DNA of 64,000 nt from Symbiodinium natans (GCA_905221605.1 CAJNDS010002471.1:142001-206000); one strand, 5' to 3'. Shown: positions 39,309-49,760, counted from the stretch's first letter. Translations and numbers: made by a program. The notes: generated by a model from the sequence alone, not told the origin.

Positions 39309-39529
39309 GTGAGCGATAGACACAGATACTTAGAGACGCAAAAAATAAAATAGCAGGCCCCATCCTGAACTTTGATGGTGCCAGTTGTCGCCGATGAATC
39401 ACCATCTTTCGATCGTAGGAGCTACTGGCTGGTATAGCATGGTGCCCTGGCCCGACTCGTTGTAGCGAGAACAACCCTGAACTATGCATCCAACTCAGGC
39501 ACCAGTTGCTCAAGCTCCCCGTCCCCTAA

Positions 39530-39695
39530 ACCTTCAACCCTAAACACTTTAACCCTCCAACCCTAAAGCCCTAAAGCCCTAATCCCAAAAACCCGAAAAC
39601 CCTAAAAACCCTAAAAACCCTAAAACCCTACAACCTAAAAGCCTAATACCCTAAAACCCTAAAACCCTAATACCCTAAAACCCTAAAGCCGAAAC
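39530..39695 (-). repeat. Degenerate AAAACCCTA array
   Basis: Units vary between CCCTAAA, CCCTAAAA, CCCTAAAAA and CCCTAATA. It lies on the donor side of exon 39712-39777. Confidence 0.85.
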
Positions 39696-39711
39696 CCTTC
39701 GTTCCGCCTAC

Positions 39712-39777
39712 GAAGGGTATCGCCAACTTGGCCCTGGTGAGTGGCATCAGGGGCTGCTCGGCTAAAGCAGCTGCCAC
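39712..39777 (-). CDS. Short exon
   Basis: Acceptor TCCGGCAG, donor GTAGGC, 22 codons: VAAALAEQPLMPLTRAKLAI then PF. Phase 0 at both ends. Confidence 0.55.
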
Positions 39778-40111
39778 CTGCCGGAGCTATGCTGTGGTCA
39801 CCTGCTGTACTGTTGTGGGTTTGGGGTTTAGGGTTTAGGGTTTAGGGTTTAGGGATAAAATTGTGGGGGTATCGGCCCCTAATTGTGGTAGATTGATTTG
39901 CCTACCCAATGAAGCTGTTCATAGCAAGGTGTAAGTTACAAGTGGCCTTCTAAGTCTCAGTCTGAGTACTAAGACATACCATCTGCTGAATCAATGTGAG
40001 GGGTTAACTTAGACAATTCGGAGACATTGTGCCATCTTTGCTCGGCGTGTATCAATATCAACATAGGCAAAAGGATGACTTCAATTAGGGCAGGAAAGAA
40101 GTCTCTGTTGG

Positions 40112-40372
40112 TTGTCAACACGCAGACGAAGCCCTGTCGGGGTATCTGCCTGCCTAAACCTCACGACGACTCACGGAGAGGAAAGACGAACAGAAGCGCC
40201 TAGCAGTACAGTTCCTATATCCCCCAGCCGAGCCCAAGGACAACTACTGCATATTTCCCACACCTCGAAGCTGAACGGTTTGGTTGGGATTTGCTCTCCG
40301 AACTGGGAAAACATCGCGAGGAGTTTGAATCGCGCAAGCTCTACATATCCTAATCTTCGGAAATCGCTCTAA
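40112..40372 (+). CDS. Candidate plus-strand ORF
   Basis: Encodes QLLHISHTSKLNGLVGICSP then NWENIARSLNRASSTYPNLR near its C-terminus, stop at 40370. It converges on the minus-strand gene ending at 40369. Confidence 0.45.
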   Translation: MSTRRRSPVGVSACLNLTTTHGEERRTEAPSSTVPISPSRAQGQLLHISHTSKLNGLVGICSPNWENIARSLNRASSTYPNLRKSL

Positions 40373-41021
40373 ACTCCGATGACCCAGTAAGGTTTACGTA
40401 AGTCTTGGCCCGCCTGCTCCGATGACATGATCCCGAAGGTAACGCGGTCGATCTTCTGTAAGCTGAAAGGCAGGTAGACCTGGCTGGGGGTTGGCACCCC
40501 TAGGATTGCGTGCCAAACCTGTTTTTGCCAGGTTTTCGGCGAGTGCCGGGCCCCAGTTGCGGTTAAATCAACCAATTCATCCGGGCATTTCCCTAAATGA
40601 TAGGGGTACCCCTTTTATACCCCCAAATAGTTAGAATCGAGCCCCCGTAAAAGGTACCCCCCAATTTTCCGAAACCCCCATTCCTTTGCAGGGCTTGTAG
40701 ACCCTGTCCCTTGTGAAGACATTGTCTTACTTCTCCAATAACCACGGGGAAAACAAGCTTAAACTTTATTATTCCTACTAAATAAGGAAACCCACAAAGT
40801 TTAAAGTTCAACTAAAGCCGAAGTAAGTTGTAGGGGCTCATGACCTCCCAGTGCCCTGGAGCAATGAGTGCGTGATGAGCTCCCCACGCTGGCGATAATA
40901 GCCGCTCCGTAACACCCTTCATGCAGCGATCTTGAAGTCCTTCGAGCCTTAACCCCATCATGTTTCTGTAATGATTTCTCCGGTAGATCTCTGGGGCTTT
41001 GCGGTTTGCGGGCACCATCAA
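40369..41021 (-). CDS. Gene segment with a family C intron, unknown product
   Basis: Block 41021-40812 encodes MVPANRKAPEIYRRNHYRNM, MGLRLEGLQDRCMKGVTERL and LSPAWGAHHALIAPGHWEVM then SPYNLLR. Exon ending at 40676 encodes VRQCLHKGQGLQALQRNG. Exon 40592-40369 encodes KCPDELVDLTATGARHSPKT, WQKQVWHAILGVPTPSQVYL and PFSLQKIDRVTFGIMSSEQA and onward to VIGV then TAG. The join across 40593-40675 is phase 1 with donor GTTTCGG and acceptor ATCATTTAG. The first join was not resolved. Confidence 0.6.
40593..40683 (-). mobile_element. Family C element spliced as an 83-bp intron
   Basis: The donor GTTTCGG is part of the right arm (GGGGGTTTCGGAAAATTGG) and the acceptor lies at the end of the left arm (GGTACCCCTATCATTTAG). 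The encoded protein continues in frame. Confidence 0.75.
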
Positions 41022-41102
41022 CGAAACAGAACTGCATGAACACTGGCCTCTCAGCCTGGAGTACTGTGGCTCTTTAAACTAATCATGAAAGCTCCTTCCA
41101 CA

Positions 41103-41123
41103 TGCCCCCCCCCCCCCCCCCCA
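41103..41123. repeat. C homopolymer
   Basis: Sixteen or more Cs. Similar G or C runs of at least 12 occur at 2694, 7021, 38430, 44070, 45580, 49240, 50203-50250, 52731, 54056-54087 and 60711. Confidence 0.95.
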
Positions 41124-41816
41124 TAACTCAGACCTGACCAACTCCAACAACCCCTTTTGAACCCTAAACCCTAAACCCTAGTGGGGGAAACGTTTCAGCC
41201 GGCCTGAAGCCAGTCCCAGCACCTTTGCATTCTTTGACTTGGGCTGATTTAGGCTGCAGGGATCTATACTTCAAAGTAACCTGGGAATAAGAAGGGTACC
41301 CCTTTTTGGTTTCAAGGAGCTTGTAAGGGAACCTAAGCCCTGGGCCTACTCAGGACGGTCTCAGCACCCTAGCCAGTCGCAACTGCCTGAGGCCGCAGTG
41401 GCAAGTGTCGGGAGCACACTTTCAACACTTGACTAGGGCCTCATCCCGAAAACCCTAAACCCTAAACCCTAATTCGGCCCTAAATGATGGGACCCATAGG
41501 TGCCGGCCCTACGCACGCAAAACCAAACACAAGAACTCAAGGCCCTACGAAAGATATGCATCAAAGCCATTTGGTCACTTCTCTCAAAGATGCTCCTCGT
41601 ACTCAGGGTACCTCACAAGGGAGCATAAGTTAGAGAAATGCCGCCCTAGAAGGCCCCAACGCTCAAACACACAAACCTGTCTGCGACATTCTGCGCCCTG
41701 CACTTTCCTATGCGCCGCAAAACTTGATAAACTGAACAACCATGGGAATGCAAATTTAGGGGCACTTTAGTTCCAGAATACCGAGGCTCTGGGCCTGAAC
41801 CTGTTCTAGCATTCAG

Positions 41817-42195
41817 ATTGGGCTGTGAGGGGATCTACGGGATGTCAGGAGGTTTGGCAGCAGATGGCCCAGATGGCAGTAGGAATCCCAAGTGTTCAAG
41901 TGGGAACCCTGTAGGCCCATACTCACCGTCTTCTTTACTCAAAGAGTGGCCAGTGCCCATCACACGGGAGGATATCAATGCTTGGGTCGCGTTGTGCAGA
42001 GGCATGCGTCATTCAGGGAAGAACACAAGGGTTACTCTTCTGACCTCGGAGGGCTTGGACTGTATAAGTTTCAGGCTTAGAACAGCGCCTGGAATTCAGA
42101 GCTTTTGCAAAATAGTTCTCCCATCCAAAAATGTCTTAGATCACCAGTCAAATAGTCTACTCACTTTGGGCTTGAAGTGTCTTGAAGAGAACTAA
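41817..42195 (+). CDS. Terminal exon of unknown protein
   Basis: Acceptor CTAGCATTCAG. The 126-codon frame encodes SSLLKEWPVPITREDINAWV, ALCRGMRHSGKNTRVTLLTS, EGLDCISFRLRTAPGIQSFC and KIVLPSKNVLDHQSNSLLTL then GLKCLEEN and TAA. The stop is a dozen bases before a CCCTAAA array. No family recognised. Confidence 0.6.
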
Positions 42196-42204
42196 CTCTA
42201 AATC

Positions 42205-42312
42205 CTAAACCCTAAACCCTAAACCCTAAACCCTAAACCCTAATTAAACCCTAAACCCTAAACCCTGAACCCTAAACCCTAAACCCTAAACCCTATCTAA
42301 ACCCTACACCCT
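42205..42312 (-). repeat. Interstitial telomeric array CCCTAAA
   Basis: About twelve units with two short interruptions. Confidence 0.95.
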
Positions 42313-42518
42313 GTAAAGCTCGAAGCCTCAAACTCCCCCACGTTGCGGCCCCGTCGCAGGTTCATGGACTTCGCATCCTTTCCGGGCAGCTTCTCGACCC
42401 GCTCGCCCCGCATGTTCGCCCCTTCCTTCCACGTAGGGTTTAGGGTTTAGGGTTTAGGGTTTAGGGTTTAGGGTTTAGGGTTCTTACCGATGGTGGGGAG
42501 GGGAAAGGGACGGCGCTT

Positions 42519-42726
42519 TTATGGGCAGGTTTTCAGTGTCAACTTGCTTAAGGGAGCTCGTTCTGCCACCCGCGCGCTTAGCCACTCCGTCCGGTCCCAG
42601 AAGCCACTTGGAGGTCTCCGAAATCTGAGGGGGTCCTTGTTATAAGGGAATCCTACTATTTGCAGGTCTATATTTAAAATTAGGGGTCCCTTATCTTCGT
42701 AACCTCCCACTTAACAGCACAGCCTC
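42519..42726 (-). CDS. Last two exons of a gene with a family C intron
   Basis: The upstream exon (from about 42726 to 42704) encodes EAVLLSG and ends AG. Exon 42615-42519 encodes RPPSGFWDRTEWLSARVAER then APLSKLTLKTCP and TAA. Phase 2 agrees. The 88-bp intron 42616-42703 has donor GTTACGAAG and acceptor TTTCGGAG. Confidence 0.65.
42612..42710 (-). mobile_element. Family C element spliced as an 88-bp intron
   Basis: Arms GAGGTCTCCGAAATCTGAGG and CTTATCTTCGTAACCTCCC form the two splice sites. Short GGAG motifs flank both ends. Confidence 0.75.
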
Positions 42727-43068
42727 TCGCGATCCCTCGGCTCTCAAACATCTTGCTGGCTGCAACCACCAGCCCAAGACAACTCTGGACGCGAAAGTTT
42801 GTAGCCTCCAAAGCCCCAAGTGTTTCTTTCAGGCCAAGGAGTTCAACCCAAAGCCACTTTTAGACTTGTAGAGGGATGAAGGATTTTCTAGTTTTCAAAG
42901 CTGAAGCCTCAGCTGCTGCGACGGAAGCCCAGCGAAACTCCAAGCTTTTTGAATCCCGAACGGCCCTAAACCCTAAACCCTACACCCTAAACCATATAAA
43001 CCCTGAACAACTCTCCGGTGATGGCTTAGGAGATGTACGTCCAGGTCTCAAGGTTCACCCCGGTTCTT

Positions 43069-43140
43069 AGCGGGGAATGCAGGAATCAGGGCCCTATTAA
43101 TGGAGTATATAGGGCCCTAATTCCCTCATTCCCTGCAGGT
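43069..43140. mobile_element. Short palindrome
   Basis: Arms GGGGAATGCAGGAATCAGGG CCCTA and TAGGGCCCTAATTCCCTCAT TCCCTGCA in near-perfect inversion. No copy was noticed elsewhere. Confidence 0.6.
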
Positions 43141-44028
43141 TTTTACCCTGAACCCTAAATCCTAAACCCTAAACCCTTAAAGGCTGACAGGTGTGAGTTA
43201 AGAGATGTATGCCCCTAAACCCTAAACCCTAAACCCTGAACCCTGAACGCTAAACTCTAAACCCTAAACCCTAAACTCTAAACCTCAAGTTTGGATTCAT
43301 GGGCTGCGCGTTTCCCAGCCTCGGTCTCCTCGAAGAGCACGCGCACGTTGCCGGGGCTTTCAGACTCGACCTGGGACTGGAAGATTAAGATGTTGTTCCG
43401 GTTAAGGGTTTAGGGTTTAGGGTTTAGGGTTTAGGGTTTAAGGTTTAGGGGTTAGGTTTAGGGGAGTGCAGGGATGTGAAGGGCTTAGAAATTGGGAGTT
43501 CAGTTTTCAGTATTGGGGTCGGGTTGGGCGCCTTGATTTGTGAGCTGGGAGCTGCTGAGACAGGTTAGGAGCTTCAACAGCTTCAAGATACTGCTGGTGC
43601 TACATGACAACAAGCCTTGATGGGATTGAGACTTAGGTCCTTTGTGGAAGCCTTGACTCCAGAGGACATGGTGTCTGCGGTGAACATGAAGGCCTCATTT
43701 TGAGGCTCTGATGACATTGACTTCTGCTCATCTCCCATCTGTCGCGCACGCTGACAAAGGTCCTCAGTACCGACATCCTACAGCTGAAAACCTGCCGATC
43801 ACGAAGCAACCTCTGCAAACCCTCACTGCATCCTGATGCCCAAGCCCTGACCCTAAACCCTAAACCCTAAACCCTCAAACCCTTAACCCTAAGACTGATC
43901 ATATGCATCCCAGTCGCTCGCGTGGCGGCATACTCGGAACGAGCAACGGGCTCAAACTGCAGCGCGCCGCCTCTCAGAGAGAAAACTAAACTCGAACCCT
44001 CTTCAGGGTTTAGAATTTAAGGTTTAAG

Positions 44029-44278
44029 TTAAACCCTGAGGCTCAAAGGCTGAAAACCCGACATTCCTGACCCCCCCCCCCCCCCCCCTTCCAATAACAA
44101 AAAGATGGAACCCAGCCACAAGCCATAAGCGTCTTGAGATGCCAGGGGCCGGGTGGCAGAAATGGGGCTCAAAGGAAGCGCAGGCTTCATGTAGCGCCTC
44201 CCTTTGAAAAGATCCCGTAGGGCCATAGGCCTGAACCATCCCTTCCCAGTGCCTCTCTTGACATTCTAGACTCAGCAT
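44029..44278 (-). CDS. Candidate minus-strand exon
   Basis: Encodes ECQERHWEGMVQAYGPTGSF, QREALHEACASFEPHFCHPA and PGISRRLWLVAGFHLF, then a G-run glycine tract that is probably intronic. Confidence 0.5.
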
Positions 44279-44481
44279 CTTTAAACCTCAGACGTAGGGA
44301 ACAAGTCGAGTATCAGAACGCTAACCCTGGGCCGCAAGTATCCCGAAGCCATTGAATGCATGAGCCGAGGCCCAAGCAGAGCAGCTATACTCGAATTGCC
44401 ATCAACACCAGACATCCAACAACTCCACCCTAAACCCTAAACCCTAAACCCTAAACCCTAAACCCTAAACCAGGTGCCCAG

Positions 44482-44685
44482 AAGTGCTGGAACTCCAACT
44501 CAGAAGCCTAAAATTGCCCTGAAGCCCTGCGCTGCCTTACGTTCTCAAGACAAAGACCAACCATCCTTCGAAGTTCGTCGCAGCTACCAGCCTGCTGTTC
44601 CTGACTCGGGTCTCGGCAGCGCCACTCGTCCGGGGCCCGCACGGGTCCCCACAGGACCTCAGAAGCCAAAAGGTCCACGGTGTAG
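44482..44685 (+). CDS. Pro/Lys-rich exon between telomeric arrays
   Basis: CCCTAAA to the left, acceptor GGTGCCCAG, then SAGTPTQKPKIALKPCAALR, SQDKDQPSFEVRRSYQPAVP, DSGLGSATRPGPARVPTGPQ and KPKGPRC. Donor GTAGTG or GTGTTTAG followed by TTTAGGG. Confidence 0.6.
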
Positions 44686-44716
44686 TGTTTAGGGTTTAGG
44701 GTTTAGGGTTTAGGGT

Positions 44717-44932
44717 TTAGGGATCTCGAAATCTGCCGCCACCAACGACTTTGGCCTCAAAGCCATGGAGCAAGAACGTAAGCCACCCGGATCCAAAAAA
44801 CACACGTTGCCGGAATTGGTGGTGCGAGCGCCACTCCAAGGTCGCAGGAAGCATCTTCCAGTTACAAGCGCCCGAAGCTCCCTCAACACCCAGAGAGCGA
44901 AGGCTGCACTTCTGCCCGACAGGTGAAATCAC
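44717..44932 (-). CDS. Exon of unknown protein
   Basis: Acceptor AGGTTCAG. Encodes ISPVGQKCSLRSLGVEGASG, ACNWKMLPATLEWRSHHQFR and QRVFFGSGWLTFLLHGFEAK then VVGGGRFRD. The stop TAA at the end is formed by the adjoining CCCTAAA, so a donor just before it (GTCGTT or GTGGCG) is likely. Confidence 0.6.
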   Translation of the reverse strand: MISPVGQKCSLRSLGVEGASGACNWKMLPATLEWRSHHQFRQRVFFGSGWLTFLLHGFEAKVVGGGRFRDP

Positions 44933-45151
44933 CTGAACCTTTCACCCCCCGCGCCCCTCGATTCGAACTTCTAAACTCCAATTCCTGATCTTGAGCTGTG
45001 TAGTTTCCGACCTGGGATTCGACACCTCGGGCGATTTTTGGGGTCTAAAGGGTTTAGGGTTTAGGGTTTAGGGTCTACAGTTGGATTACACATTAAGACG
45101 GCAAGCCACGGCGAGACCTAAACAGGGCCTGCGACTCAGAGATTCTGTGTG

Positions 45152-45268
45152 CTTAGGGTTGGGATGTTCCCCCTTATACTAGCAGTCCTTGCAGTAATAG
45201 GGATGATATTCGGGGGTACGAGAATCCCTACTAGGGACTCTTAGTGTAAGGGGGAACATCTCAAGCTT
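45152..45268. mobile_element. Family H inverted-repeat element, copy 1
   Basis: Arms TTGGGATGTTCCCCCTTATA and GTGTAAGGGGGAACATCTCA. A second copy is at 46072-46186. Confidence 0.8.
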
Positions 45269-45297
45269 GGGGTTTCAAAGTCCGACCCTGCAACCCT

Positions 45298-45358
45298 AAA
45301 CCCTAAACCCTAAACCCTAAACCCTAAACCCTAGACCCTAAACCCTAAACCCTAGACC
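45298..45358 (-). repeat. Interstitial telomeric array CCCTAAA/CCCTAGA
   Basis: Nine units with two CCCTAGA variants. Confidence 0.9.
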
Positions 45359-45459
45359 CTGCCTGTCAGAACGTCCAGCAGCCAGGCGGAGGCAGAACGC
45401 CCCAGGGCACTTCCACCCCCTGCCCGCGCAAGGCAGGCCTGCCAAACCTGGAGATGAGC

Positions 45460-45550
45460 TTCATTATTGTTAGTATTATTATTACTACTATTCTTGTTAG
45501 TATTATTATTACTATTATTGCTACTACTATTTTTGTTCCTACTATTATGA
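45460..45550 (+). repeat. Imperfect ATT/ACT trinucleotide tract
   Basis: About 90 bp of ATT and ACT units, followed by about 18 Gs at 45580. Confidence 0.9.
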
Positions 45551-45679
45551 TTGTTGTTTTATTCTTGCTTTTTTTTTGGGGGGGGGGGGGGGGGGGGCTA
45601 CCATTTGAGTAAAGAATCCCCCCAAAAAAACTTCTTCCTGATGAGGGAATTCAGGAATTGCTTCTTTTTTGATCTTAAG

Positions 45680-45829
45680 CAAAGAGTAGTGAGTTCAGGG
45701 GCTTCGTACCCTAGGTTACAATCACTGGACAGAGAGGCAGGACCGAATAACAAGGTACATTGGAGCCGTCTGGATGTTGTGCTTTATGGTTGTACTGAGG
45801 AGTCATTACCGGAAGCCCCTAAACTCTGA
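45680..45829 (+). CDS. Candidate terminal exon
   Basis: After acceptor GATCTTAAG the plus strand encodes QRVVSSGASYPRLQSLDREA, GPNNKVHWSRLDVVLYGCTE and ESLPEAPKL then TGA. A CCCTAAA array follows at 45845-45897. Confidence 0.5.
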   Translation, partial: QRVVSSGASYPRLQSLDREAGPNNKVHWSRLDVVLYGCTEESLPEAPKL

Positions 45830-46071
45830 AGCACCTAACTCTGAACCCTAAACCCTAAACCCTAAACCCTAAACCCTAAACCCTAAACCCTAAACCCGGC
45901 CCTCCAAAGCTTTTTAGACCGATGGACCCAACAGCTCCCTCTTGAGCCACAGCCTCTCAAACCCCAAGGCTCCAACGAAGAAGATGTACCTCTAAACCCT
46001 TGAAGCTGTTTAGGGTTTAGGGTTTAGGGTTTAGGGTTTAGGGTTAAGGTTTCGGGGGTTTTAGGGTTTAG

Positions 46072-46186
46072 GGTTGGGATGCTCCCCCTTCTACTAGCAG
46101 TCCTTAAGTCCTTAATAGGGGATTATAGTACATCCTATTCTAATTCCTATTAAGGACGTTAGTATCAGGGGAAACATCCCAACTCC
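46072..46186. mobile_element. Family H inverted-repeat element, copy 2
   Basis: Arms TTGGGATGCTCCCCCTTCTA and GTATCAGGGGAAACATCCCA, with an internal TCCTTAATAGGGGATTATAG core. Confidence 0.8.
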
Positions 46187-46189
46187 ATG

Positions 46190-46345
46190 TGAGAAACCCT
46201 GAACCCACAAGCCGAAGTTTCCGAGGAGAAGTGGGACTTCCTGCCAATTGCAGCCCGGCACCCAACCTTCAACAGCCCGAAGCTCTACAATCCCCCAGCC
46301 CCAAGCAACCCGCAAGATCTTGGTGGCCCCCAGGTAACCATGCTG
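46190..46345 (-). CDS. Candidate exon between two elements
   Basis: The minus strand encodes ATKILRVAWGWGIVELRAVE, GWVPGCNWQEVPLLLGNFGL and WVQG. To its right is an element with GTAACCATGCTGTAATAAGG, a motif shared with 1526-1560 and 41280-41340. Confidence 0.5.
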
Positions 46346-46838
46346 TAATAAGGGTACCCTTTTTTGGGGGGTGGTCGCTATATAAGGGGAACCTTTAACC
46401 AACAACAAGCGCAAAAAGGGCAACACCAGGCAGGCACCAAGAAGTTCAACACCCTGAACCCTAAACCCGAAACGCTAAACCCTAAACCCTAAACCCTAAA
46501 CCCTATACCCTTAGGAGCCCTCCATGCAACCCCAAACCCTAAACCCTAGACCCTCAACACCAAGCACCGGACCTCAAGGGGTGCCTCCATCTCCAGCCTG
46601 AACTTCAAGAGTCTTGAGCTCTTTGGAAATTGCGGGATTAGGGTATCAGGGCTTAGGGCTTAGGGTTTAGGGTTTAGGGTTTGGGGGGACGAATGGTGCA
46701 AGTTCTAGTGCCTGCATTGGGTCGTGCCAGGCTGCGACCAAGTCGTGTCTGGAGGTCCCATTCCTAAACGCTAAACCCTAAACCCTAAACCCTCAACACT
46801 CAACCCTAAACCCTACCCTTAACCCTGAACCCTGAACC

Positions 46839-47159
46839 CTAAACCGACCAGCGAACCCTAGCCTCTGAGGGGTCACCCGATGGAGAAGGTAGGCGCGAAC
46901 TTCGTCTTCTGAGAGTCCGCGGTCCTCGTGAGGATGTCAAGGACGGGCCTTCAAGCTTTTGAGGGTTTAGGGTTTCAGGGTTTCTCAACTCAAGCCCTGC
47001 CTGAAGCCCAGAAACCCGAACTGAGACGGGCAAGGGGCCTCCGGTGTGCTCTAGGCTGGTCACGTTGGATATGTCGAACTGCCCTTGTGCAGTATCGCTA
47101 ATCGTGCAATATTGCATTTGCTGCGCCAAGTCTGTGGAAGACCTCGCACACTGCTTCAA
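46839..47159 (-). CDS. Minus-strand coding region
   Basis: Encodes KQCARSSTDLAQQMQYCTIS, DTAQGQFDISNVTSLEHTGG and PLPVSVRVSGLQAGLELR, then a telomere-like in-frame piece (NPETLNPQ), then EGPSLTSSRGPRTLRRRSSR. The middle piece may be a short intron with GTTGAG donor and TCAAAAG acceptor. Confidence 0.5.
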   Translation of the reverse strand: MKQCARSSTDLAQQMQYCTISDTAQGQFDISNVTSLEHTGGPLPVSVRVSGLQAGLELRNPETLNPQKLEGPSLTSSRGPRTLRRRSSRLPSPSGDPSEARVRWSV

Positions 47160-47268
47160 GAGTCTTTGCGCAGCATCATCTTGACAATTGCCGCGTCTGA
47201 GATCCCGCTAATGGCGAGACCTCCTTGAGAGCGCTTCTGCTGCTTGGCACACCTTTGTCCGAGGGCGA

Positions 47269-47850
47269 GTGGTGACTGAGGGGGTGCCCTCAAAGCCCCC
47301 TTTTGGTTGTTGGCAAATTCTCCACGGTCTGAAGGTGCGCTTCACTTACGTTGCGACTGAGGGCTTGTATGATCTGGTTTACAACTTTTGTCTCTTGCTG
47401 TTGGAATTCCAGATGCCGTGGTCTGCCCAGGCTTGGAAACAGCCAACTGCTGTGATACCGGCTCACGCGGCAGTCCTAGCATATGACGAACCATCGCACT
47501 GCAGGGCACTACATGCATCGACGGAGAATCCGTTAAGACTCAATCAAGTATCACTTTTCATATCAACAGGTGTTTTTCAGGCTCACTCTCACACACCAGC
47601 GTGAAAATGGAGCCTGTAGCGCGTTCAATGCTCGACTGGAGGCTAGAGAGTTGCGTCTATCTTCCGCTTTGTGTCCGATGACACGGGGGGAAAGCACGAA
47701 AAACTAAGTTTTCTTTCGTGGCATGTACAGGATGAAGAAGGACAAGTGTCTTCTAAAGTCCCTGCTGAAAACGAAAACTGCCAGCTTAGAAGTCGAATGT
47801 CTTGCCCCTCAAAACCTAAAAAGCCCAGACCTGACCGACACTTGCGGCTG
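47269..47850 (+). CDS. Plus-strand gene segment, unknown product
   Basis: Block 47269-47604 encodes GCWQILHGLKVRFTYVATEG, LYDLVYNFCLLLLEFQMPWS, AQAWKQPTAVIPAHAAVLAY and DEPSHCRALHASTENPLRLN and onward. Block 47671-47850 encodes KLSFLSWHVQDEEGQVSSKV then PAENENCQLRSRMSCPSKPK and onward, and runs into CCCTAAA repeats (47868-47943). The join between them was not resolved. Confidence 0.55.
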
Positions 47851-48200
47851 TCCCTTAAACCCCTAAACCCTAAACCCTAAACCCTAAACCCTAAACCCTA
47901 AACCCTAAACCCTGAACCCTAAACCCTAAACCCTAAACCCTAAAGTCAATGAACATCCGCACCCTGGACGTCCATGCCCGCAAGAGGTGCTCCTCGCGGT
48001 CCGTGGTCGCCTGCTCAAAGGCCCGGCCAACCTTAGCCCGGGCGAGGCTTGGTCTAGGTTTGGGCCTAGGGTTTAGGGTTTAGGGTTTTGGGTTTTGGGT
48101 TTAGGGTTTTGGGCCTAGGGTTTAGGGTTTAGTTTTTTTGCCACCCGCCTAGCTGACCTCGATCTGGCTATGGTGCGACTGATACGTCCGGAGAGATGCT

Positions 48201-48515
48201 GTGACCAGTTGTCTCACAAAATCAGTCCCCTCGTTCGGTGGAGTTCAAGTTGCATTTTGTTCAACACTAACACTACGGAATAGCACAATAAGGGTAAAAG
48301 GGTTTTGGGTTTCTCAGCACGGACAAGGGCAGGCGGAGCGCACATTAGCACCTTCACGTCTGCAGGAGGGGGTACTGGGCCTGCAACCCTTGCAGGACAA
48401 CGAACCGCCAGGTCTTCGCTGGCTTCCTATCTCCAAAATTCTCCAGCCCCTGAAAACCCCAAAGCGTAACAATCCCCAAACACCTCACCGCCCTGATATC
48501 GAACAGCAAGGTTGA
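48201..48515 (+). CDS. Candidate plus-strand exon
   Basis: A 104-codon frame: STLTLRNSTIRVKGFWVSQH, GQGQAERTLAPSRLQEGVLG and LQPLQDNEPPGLRWLPISKI and onward to PDIEQQG then TGA. Confidence 0.5.
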   Translation: MTSCLTKSVPSFGGVQVAFCSTLTLRNSTIRVKGFWVSQHGQGQAERTLAPSRLQEGVLGLQPLQDNEPPGLRWLPISKILQPLKTPKRNNPQTPHRPDIEQQG

Positions 48516-49042
48516 GTTGCAAAAAGCATAGCATCACCCCTCGGGCAGTTCGTGCCTCGAGCCTTGACTCGACCCCAAGCTAAGTCGGATCTGCCACCGC
48601 AACCTTTTGCTTCTAAACCTTCCTTGACCAGGGTTTACCCTAAACACCAAAAACCCAAAACCCCAAAACCCTAAAACCCTAAACCCCCTATCCGCTAAAC
48701 CCCTAAGCCCCTAAAGCCCCTAAACCTTAACCTTTCCTAAGCCCTATATAAACCCTAAACTCCTAAACTCCTAAGCTTCTAAACCCTCCTAAAACCTCTC
48801 AGTCCGCGGCATGCTCCGAAGCCAGCCTGATTGGTGAACTGAAGGGTTTAGGGTTTAGGGCTTAGGGTTTAGGGCTTAGGGTTTAGGGTTTAGCTTCAGT
48901 CATGTTGAGTTCTGTTGATCTGGCAACAAGCTGGATGGATGGATGCTGCCCTGGCCTCAGTTCCAGTCTTAAAAAAGGGTTTAGCTTTACGGTTTAGGGT
49001 TTAGGGTCTCCGGCGGCTTGGGAGCCGCAGAGTGGGTTTGCA

Positions 49043-49235
49043 ATGACCCAAGAGGTTTCGTTTCAGGGCCCCCCTGGATTGTTGCCACTCCACCTAGCTA
49101 GACTGGACACACAGCTTCGACCAGCTTTAAGGTTAGTTTGCGAATTTGAGTTAAAATCTAAAGCCCCAGCTTCAGGTGCTAACTTCTCCCTGCCACATGC
49201 TGGAGTGAATCGGGTCTTGAGATGCATGTTCTCGG
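49043..49235 (+). CDS. Candidate plus-strand exon
   Basis: Encodes QEVSFQGPPGLLPLHLARLD, TQLRPALRLVCEFELKSKAP and ASGANFSLPHAGVNRVLRCM, ending before a G run at 49240. A second plus frame continues at 49254-49529 (NISNSKNFQTVKSRAKALST). Confidence 0.45.
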
Positions 49236-49535
49236 GGGTGGGGGGGGGGGGGGGTGGCGGGCGGGCTACTGGGTGCAGGAAAACTTCAAGCCAACCGCTG
49301 CCCAACCCAATCCTCTGAACATGCGTGGCTTTCGACCCGGGGCGATGCAGCTGTCTTGCCCCTTAGGGTCAAGGGTTTAGCTGTTAGGGCCCCCCCGAAC
49401 ATCTCAAACTCCAAAAATTTCCAAACGGTTAAAAGCCGAGCTAAAGCCCTGAGCACGTTACATTCCCAAGAAAGCAAGGTTGTGCTGTCCCAGCTGCTTG
49501 GTGAGAATACTCGGGGTGGTTTGGTTTAGGGTTTC

Positions 49536-49760
49536 GGGCAAACACCAGAAACTTCTTTGAAGGTCTCAAAGCAATGCGAACGCCAGGCGACCAGAGCATC
49601 AGCCAGTCGCACATGATGGGCTTCACCTTCACCGATCTATGCCTACACCCTTTGTCGGAGCATACGAAAAGACGAAAAGCTTTCAAGCACTGAATCCAAC
49701 GCGCTAGACTACAGGTCTGCACAATGAAACAGGCCGCGTGTATATATGATTCAGCCCCGG
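49536..49760 (-). CDS. Candidate minus-strand exon
   Basis: Encodes ESYIHAACFIVQTCSLARWI, QCLKAFRLFVCSDKGCRHRS, VKVKPIMCDWLMLWSPGVRI and ALRPSKKFLVFA. Cysteine-rich; boundaries unresolved. Confidence 0.5.
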
